Shown here in pieces: positions 56,980-64,000 of a stretch of DNA of 64,000 nt. Made by a program: the position numbers and the translations under genes. The DNA is taken from positions 41,689,338 through 41,753,337 of the forward strand of contig NC_087066.1 in the NCBI RefSeq assembly GCF_963678635.1. The letters run 5' to 3'. The notes under the pieces were generated by a model. That model was not told where the DNA came from, made no database searches, and was given only the letters and a program-made list of their open reading frames with translations. Each line of letters opens with the position of its first letter. Within the stretch, counting starts at the first letter, position 1. Source of the stretch: Symsagittifera roscoffensis. Taxonomy: Eukaryota; Xenacoelomorpha; Acoela; Convolutidae.

Positions 56980-59650
56980 AATATAAACAATTATAATTGA
57001 TTATAATTTTGCCGAAAATCTCTTATAATCTCTTAAAATTTCTTATAAACTAATATAATATATTATCATTAATTTTAAGTCTTTTTTCTGTAAACAATCT
57101 CAAAAAATGAGATGTCTTGTCACTCTTTGGTTCTTCTGAACACAAAATTTTACCACGAAACAAAAGTTTCATAGAGATCCCTTCGATTTAGTTGAAAAAA
57201 TCCCACGGCAGGTGAAATATAACTCTTCTATATAAATCATGAAAATAACGCAGTGTGCTGATGTTTTGGTGGTCAAAAAGTTTAAAAAGTACATCATGAA
57301 ACAACTATAATCAAGAAAAAAATAAAGACGTTATAAGTATGAATTGATTTGAAAATTGTTACAACAATGCTCCCAGTTTTTCATATAAACCAACGTCCAC
57401 GAAAAGCATAAAATAAAAGCAATTCATGAGCAAGGTTGATGACAAAATGGGCAAACAAAAAAATTATAAACAAATACAATCGATTATAATAGATTTTTTC
57501 TGCAAAGAAAATGAATTAGAAATTCGGATAAAAATCATCGATTTTAATCGATTAAAATGTGTTATAATTGATTAGATTTGATTTCAAAAAGAGAGATTTT
57601 AATCGATTATTAAATAATTAAAATCATAACTTTCTCAATGTTTGTAATACTGTAAAATTGTACTATACTCGATTACTGACGCTTGAAACTGGATGCGGGT
57701 TACGCCATGGAAACATAATTGGTCTCATACTTAACCTTGTGAAACTGTTTTGTTACACCGTAAAATTGATGTATCTGTTTTAGGAAAAACAGATAAAACT
57801 GTTTTGGACGACCTGAAAAAAGGTCAAAACAACTTCTATTTTTTAAAACCCCTCCGAAACTCACTTCCTCCTGAACCCCTTCCATCCCTAGGTTAACTTT
57901 ATGGAAAAAAACACACATTTGGATATTGTATGATAAGTTTTTTTCCGTTGCTACAAAAAAATTTTTCAAAATCAGGGAATCTATTTTAATCGTAAAACTT
58001 TTCTATGATCAAACCAACACTTTACTAAAAAAAATTTGGCAAGCAAAAACTGTACCTTCTGTCTGTAGGGAAACTTTCAAAACTTTTTCAAAACTCAGAT
58101 TTTCTCAAAAACTACTCTACTGATTTTCAAAAAAACATACCAATGATAGTACGCCCACTTCCATGTGTGCCTGTGTAGTTTTGAGGCTCTCTCTACCTTA
58201 TTCCAGCTTTTGAAAAAGTAAAAGGGGGGAGTTTTTGAAGTTTTGACCCATATTTTTGAAAGTTTACATTTTTTCAAAAACTACCCTCCCCAATGTGAGA
58301 TTTTGAATTGAATGGACAGAGCAGATTGTGGCAAACTCCACTGAATTAGCCGCCACGCCAATTTTTTTTACAAAAAATAAGTTATGGCCCTCAAAAAAAG
58401 TGAAATTTTCGATTTTTGACCGTTTTTTTTCGAATTTATTATTTTTTCTCAAAAAAATGCCCTCCCAAACTAAGATATCGCTTTCCTTGATGAGAAAGGA
58501 TTCTGAGAAGCTCTCCTGTTAAAGCGATTTCACCCAAACTTTTGAACACAAACAGTTATGAATTTTTACTGTTTTTTGAAACTTTTTGATTTTTCTCAAA
58601 AACTACGCTCTGGAAGGTGAGATATTGGTCTTATTGTGTAGAACGGGTTGTGGAAAGCTCTCCTGCATAAGCGTCTAGGCTCAAAATTTTTGATGCAACA
58701 AGTTATGATCCTCTGAAAAATCAAATTTTGATTTTTGACTGTTTTTAGAAACTTTTTGATTTTCTCGGAGAATACCCTCGCAAATCTGACATTTTGGCTT
58801 CAATGGGGGAAAAGGGTTTTGTGAGGCTCTCCTGCACCAGCTTTAACGCCCAAATTTTGTTACACAAAAAGTTTTGACCCCTGGAAAAGTCAAATGTTCG
58901 ATTTTTGAACAAATTTTGAAACGTTTTGACTTTTCTCAAAAACTGCTCTCCCGAATCTGAGTTAATGGTATTAATGGGTAGCACGAGTTGTGGGAAGCTC
59001 CTTTGCGCAAACAGTTACGCCCAATTAGTATGCAAAAACTTATGACCCTCGGAAATGTCAATTTTTTGATTTCTTGTCCGTTTTTTTTTGAGTTTTTTTT
59101 CTACTTCTCGAATACAACTCATTTTGCTATCAAGGATTTAATCAAAGCAACAGGTTGGGAGAAACCTCCGGGCATACGATGCTACACCTTAAAGTTTGGA
59201 AAAAATGCGTCTGGAAAAAATCCAAAATCACAGAAATTTTCACTCATTTTTTAATAGAGCAACAGTTAACGTTATGGGAGAAGCCCAATCCTTAAGTTTT
59301 TGAAAATATCTACTTCATCCCGCATCAATACAACAAAATCAAAAATTATCAAACAGGTACCTCCCGCTTCAGCTGGACTTTTAGTTTGTTTTGTCAACAA
59401 AATTGGCTATCAACTTTTTTTCATAAAAACATGGAATTGTATGACAAAAAAGTACCAAATGAACAATCTTCACATTGAAAATTATCTAAGGGGAAGTTGT
59501 TACCTTGATTAAAACTAATACAATTCAGATAATCAGGGTTGAGCATAGTACATGCAGTCTTGGTGGCTGAAATTTACCGTTTAGCTTTATGGGGAAGATT
59601 GTTCATTTGGTGTCGAGAAAAAAACATAGATTTGGACGTTTTAAAAACTC
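56980..59650. repeat. Long repeat LR1, copy at 57 kb
   Basis: This matches 62400-64000 at an offset of about 5573 over at least 1.3 kb with few differences, and more distantly 32739-34900. It opens with many ATTATAAT/TAATCGATTA palindromes and continues into an array of divergent 145-185-base monomers. The last 400 bases before 59650 are not obviously monomeric. Confidence 0.85.
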
Positions 59651-61190
59651 AGATTTTCTCATAAACTACTCTACCAATTTTCAAAAAAAGGTACCAATGA
59701 AAGTACACCCACTTCCATGTGTGCCTGTTTAGTTTTGAGGCTCTCTCTACCTTATTCCAGCTTTTGAAAAAGTAAATGGGGTGAGTTTTTGAAGTTTTGA
59801 CCCATACTTTTGAAAGTTTACATTTTTTCAAAAACTACCCTCCCCAATGTGAGATTTTGAATTGAATGGACAGAGCAGATTGTGGCAAACTCCACTGAAT
59901 TAGCCGCCACGCCATTTTTTTTTACAAAAAATAAGTTATGGCCCTCAAAAAAGTGAAGTTTTCGATTTTTGACCGTTTTTTTTCGAATTTATTATTTTTT
60001 CTCAAAAAATGCCCTCCCATACTAAGATATCGGTTTCATTGATGAGAAAGGATTCTGAGAAGCTCTCCTGTTAAAGCGATTACACCCAAACTTTTGAACA
60101 CAAACAGTTATGAATTTTTGCTGTTTTTTGAAACTTTTTGATTTTTCTCAAAAACTACGCTCTGGAAGGTGAGATATTGGTCTTATTTTGTAGAACGGGT
60201 TGTGGAAAACTCTCCTGCATAAGCGTCTAGGCCCAAAATTTTTGATGTTACAAGTTATGATCCTCTGAAAAATCAAATTTTGATTTTTGACTGTTTTTAG
60301 AAACTTTTTGATTTTCTCGGAGAATACCCTCGCAAATCTGACATTTTGGCTTCAATGAGTGAAAAGGGTTTTGTGAGGCTCTCTTGCACCAGCTTTAACG
60401 CCCAAATTTTGTTACACAAAAAGTTTTGACCCCTGGAAAAGTCAAATGTTCGATTTTTGAACAAATTTTGAAACGTTTTGACTTTTCTCAAAAACTGCTC
60501 TCCCGAATCTGAGTTAATGGTATCAATGGGTAGCACGAGTTGTGGGAAGCTCCTTTGCGCAAACAGTTACGCCCAATTAGTATGCAAAAACTTATGACCC
60601 TCGGAAATGTCAATTTTTTGATTTCTTGTCCGTTTTTTTTTGAGTTTTTTTTCTACTTCTCGAATACAACTCATTCTGCTATCAAGGATTTAATCAAAGC
60701 AACAGGTTGTGAGAAACCTCCGGGCATACGATGCTACGCCTTAAAGTTTGGAAAAATTGCGTCTGGAAAAAATCCAAAATCACAGAAATTTTCACTCATT
60801 TTTTAATAGAGCAACAGTTAACGTTATGGGAGGAGCCCAATCCTTAAGTTTTTGAAAATATCTACTTCATCCCGCATCAATACAACAAAATCAAAAATTA
60901 TCAAACAGGTACCTCCCGCTTCAGCTGGACTTTTAGTTTGTTTTGTCACCAAAATTGGCTATCAACTTTTTTTCATAAAAACATGGAATTGTATGACAAA
61001 AAAGTACCAAATGAACAATCTCCACATTGAAATTTATCTAAGGGGAAGTTGTTACCTTGATTAAAACTAATACAATTCAGATAATCAGGGTTGAGCATAG
61101 TACATGCAGTCTTGGTGGCTGAAATTTACCGTTTAGCTTTATGGGGAAGATTGTTCATTTGGTGTCGAGAAAAAAACATTGATTTGGACG
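58095..61190. repeat. 1.55 kb tandem duplication built from divergent 145-185-base monomers
   Basis: 58095-59648 and 59649-61190 are near-identical, offset 1552-1554. Inside each, monomers share 'ctcaaaaactacCCTC', 'TGAGATattgg', 'GGTTgTGaGAAGCTCTCCTG', 'AGCgttTACGCCcaa' and 'GTTATGACCCTcgGAAA'. Their starts are near 58266, 58449, 58595, 58763 and 58936. Similar short open frames in both units follow from the duplication. Confidence 0.85.
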
Positions 61191-61796
61191 TTTTTCCGGG
61201 AAATTTAATTATGGTTATTTGATTGAGTACTTTAACACAACCCGCTTTTAATTTCACCTATATGAGCACCAGAGTGCCTTCAAGGACCGTCAAAATGTCA
61301 TTTGTTTAAATTTGGTCGAATATCCCATAAGACCCACATTTCTGTAACAAGAGTAAGCATCTTAAGAATTTTGTTTTGTTTTATCCTTTTTTTGAGGTCA
61401 AAAATAGTGTTTGCAAAGATTTGATGCTTTCATTTGATCGAAGTCGGCGACAACCTTAGGTTAAATTAAAAAACCTTAAAACAATTAATGACACAAAACA
61501 AAAAAACAATAGCCATGTTTTTGCTACTTAAGCCCCTCCCATCAATTCTTGATGCCAAATTTTTCTAAAGGGTCCTCATTTGATATTATTACTTCATTTT
61601 TGGCGGTCAACCTTAGAAAAATAAGTAAATTCTCAACAAAACTCAATTGAATATACATTTTCAAAAAATACTTCTTTAAGACCCGTACCCAGTAAGTTTT
61701 CTGAAACAGATCTTAAATTATTTACTTCAAATCTAAATTTCAGATCTGGAATAGGTTGTGAAATGTTTAAATAACGCATGGATACTTTAAGGATGG

Positions 61797-61978
61797 GCTA
61801 TTTCAGATCTAAAATTTTCTTTTTCTTGGCTATTTCAGATCTGAAATGTTCTTTTTCTTGGCTATTTCAGATCTGATATTTCGTTTTTCTTAGCTATTTC
61901 AGATCTGAAAGTTTCTTTTCCGTGGCTAGTTCAGATCCTAAAATTTCTTTTTCTTGGCTATTTCTGATCTGAAAATAT
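61797..61978. repeat. Tandem array of about 33-base units with TTTCAGATCTGAAA
   Basis: About six units of GGCTATTTCAGATCTGAAA plus TTTCTTTTTCTT occur. Most carry the palindrome TTTCAGATCTGAAA or a one-base variant. Confidence 0.85.
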
Positions 61979-62086
61979 TATTTCATTACGTGCAATTCGG
62001 TTCAAAATAAGGAAAACATAAAAAATACTCAACAAAATCACAATGATGTTTTTAACAAAGTTTTTTATTAAATGTTTTTTTTCCGA

Positions 62087-62165
62087 TGATTTCCTTTTGA
62101 AACATGATCCCCGATGAGCTCCGTTTGAAACATGATTTCCGATGATCTCCTTTCCAATGATCCCC
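62087..62165. repeat. Short array of about 28-base units (CCGATGATTTCCTTTTGAAA)
   Basis: Three units of CCGATGA(T/G)..TCC.TTTGAAACATGAT occur, the last incomplete. Confidence 0.65.
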
Positions 62166-62399
62166 TTCCTGCAACTTCCCCCGATACTTTTGACTCTAAA
62201 ACAACAAACAGATTTTAACTATTAACAGAAAAAACTTTTAAACGACAAATTTTTAAATTCTTTTAAAAAACGCCTTTAACACCTTGGACGAAGCATTCTC
62301 AAAATACATCTTCGAATGGCTGATTCACATTTTGAGTTAGACATGTAAATTTTTGCTAAAAAAACTCCAAGCATCTTTGCAACGGCAATCTTTATACCC

Positions 62400-64000
62400 C
62401 CATAACATTTTTCCTGACAAAATAATAAAATATAAACAATTGAATACATTTCTGCTTTGGTCGCGCAAGACTGAAAATCAATATTTGCCTTGGCAGAAAA
62501 AAGCATATGCTTGGATCAAAAACACTCACACACAATTTGACCATATTTTTTCTATTTTAAATACAAATAATTGATTATAATTTTGCCGAAAATCTCTTAT
62601 AGTCTCTTAAAATATCTTATAATCTAATATAATATATTATCATTAATTTTAAGTCTTTTTTCTGTAAACAATCTCAAAAAATGAGATGTCTTGTCACTCT
62701 TTGGTTCTTCTGAACACAAAATTTTACCACGAAACAAAAGTTTCATAGAGATCCCTGCAATTTAGTTGAAAAAATCCCACGGCAGGTGAAATATAACTCT
62801 TCTTTATAAATCATGAAAATAACGCAGTGTGCTGATGTTTTGGTGGTCAAAAAGTTTAAAAAGTACAACATGAAACAACTATAATCAAGAAAAAAATAAA
62901 GACGTTATAAGTTTGAATTGATTTGAAAATTGTTACAACAATGCTCCCAATTTTTCATATAAACCAACGTCCACGAAAAGCATAAAATAAAAGGAATTCA
63001 TGAGCAAGGTTGATGAAAAAATGGGCAAACAAAATAATTATAAACAAATATAATCGATTATAATAGATTTTTTCTGCAGAGAAAATTAATTGAAAATTCG
63101 GATAAAAATCAACGATTTTAATCGATTAAAATGTGTTATAATTGATTATATTTGATTTCAAAAAGAGAGATTTTAATCGATTATTAAATAATTAAAATCA
63201 TAACTTTCTCAATGTTTGTAATACTGTAAAATTGTTTTATACTCGATTACTGACGCTTGAAACTGGATGCGGGTTACGCCATGGAAACATAATTGGTCTC
63301 ATACTTAACCTTGTGAAACTGTTTTGTTACACCGTAAAATTGATGTATCTGTTTTAGGAAAAACAGATAAAACTGTTTTGGACGACCTGAAAAAAGGTCA
63401 AAACAACTTCTATTTTTTAAAACCCCTCCGAAACTCACTTCCTCCTGAACCCCTTCCATCCCTAGGTTAACTTTATGGAAAAAAACACACATTTGGATAT
63501 TGTATGATAAATTTTTTTCCGTTGCTACAAAAAAATTTTCAAAATCAGGGAATCTATTTTAATCGTAAAACTTTTCTATGATCAAACCAACACTTTACTA
63601 AAAAAAATTTGGCAAGCAAAAACTGTACCTTCTGTCTGTAGGGAAACTTTCAAAACTTTTTCAAAACTCAGATTTTCTCAAAAACTACTCTACTGATTTT
63701 CAAAAAAACATACCAATGATAGTACGCCCACTTCCATGTGTGCCTGTGTAGTTTTGAGGCTCTCTCTACCTTATTCCAGCTTTTGAAAAAGTAAAAGGGG
63801 GGAGTTTTTGAAGTTTTGACCCATATTTTTGAAAGTTTACATTTTTTCAAAAACTACCCTCCCCAATGTGAGATTTTGAATTGAATGGACAGAGCAGATT
63901 GTGGCAAACTCCACTGAATTAGCCGCCACGCCAATTTTTTTTACAAAAAATAAGTTATGGCCCTCAAAAAAAGTGAAATTTTCGATTTTTGACCGTTTTT
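62400..64000. repeat. Long repeat LR1, copy at the right edge
   Basis: It repeats the 56980-58430 sequence in direct orientation and is cut by the window end. About 125 bases at roughly 62440-62565 interrupt the match ('aaacaatt' ... 'aattgattat'), marking an insertion in this copy. Confidence 0.85.

Larger units (their letters stand above)
61191..62399. other. Spacer between LR1 copies, with two short tandem arrays
   Basis: Apart from the arrays at 61797-61978 and 62087-62165 I see no gene or repeat boundary. Confidence 0.5.

Noticed and set aside
58988-61064. Nearly identical 70- and 88-codon frames in two places as conserved genes
   Set aside because: They are identical because the DNA is a recent 1.55 kb tandem duplication. 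Composition is AT-driven and the neighbouring monomers do not preserve the frame.

Overview
This is an AT-rich window from an intron-containing animal nuclear genome, probably a marine invertebrate; the sequence does not let me name the phylum. The evidence is GT-AG introns of 0.2-5 kb with consistent phases, animal-type membrane protein genes (a MYORG-like glycosidase and an SLC35G-like transporter), BEL/Pao and non-LTR retrotransposon remains, many short terminal-inverted-repeat elements, and no vertebrate-type Alu or L1 sequence. I saw no bacterial operons, CRISPR arrays or rRNA genes. All exon models come from reading frames, splice signals and phase matching by eye.

Layout. (1) 189-3061, + strand: the last two exons of an unrecognised gene ending in a disordered, proline-rich and acidic tail. 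(2) 8825-17830, - strand: a complete nine-exon gene for a 720-residue type II membrane protein of glycoside hydrolase family 31, MYORG-like. Both catalytic aspartates appear to be replaced, so it is probably a pseudoenzyme. (3) 22485-28426, - strand: a complete four-exon gene for a 400-residue drug/metabolite-type transporter, SLC35G-like. (4) 31049-31266, + strand: one isolated proline-rich candidate exon. (5) 44582-51414, - strand: the last three exons of a single-pass membrane protein with a long disordered tail; its 5' end is not found.

Most of the rest is repeat. Families seen: hAT-like MITEs with CAGGGGCGGAT ends and 8-bp target duplications, several inside introns of genes 2 and 3; Tc1-like MITEs with GTTGCAAAAAGTTCGGACAG ends at 33.1-34.5 kb; MITEs ending GGCTCTTTTCC at 53.5-56.7 kb; poly-C/poly-G hairpins at 3.9 and 19.2 kb; a foldback element at 48.24-49.13 kb; an inverted C-rich repeat at 41.27-41.69 kb; minisatellites; a tandem pair of about 2 kb units with decayed reverse-transcriptase-like frames at 36.0-40.15 kb; and a long repeat at 57-64 kb built on divergent 145-185 bp monomers, with a 1.55 kb internal tandem duplication and an older relative at 32.7-34.9 kb. 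BEL/Pao and non-LTR pol remnants lie at 51.7-52.8 kb.

The genes do not form a pathway. Genes 2 and 3 both look like endomembrane proteins (lumenal sugar-hydrolase fold; possible small-metabolite transporter), but their adjacency does not establish a functional link.
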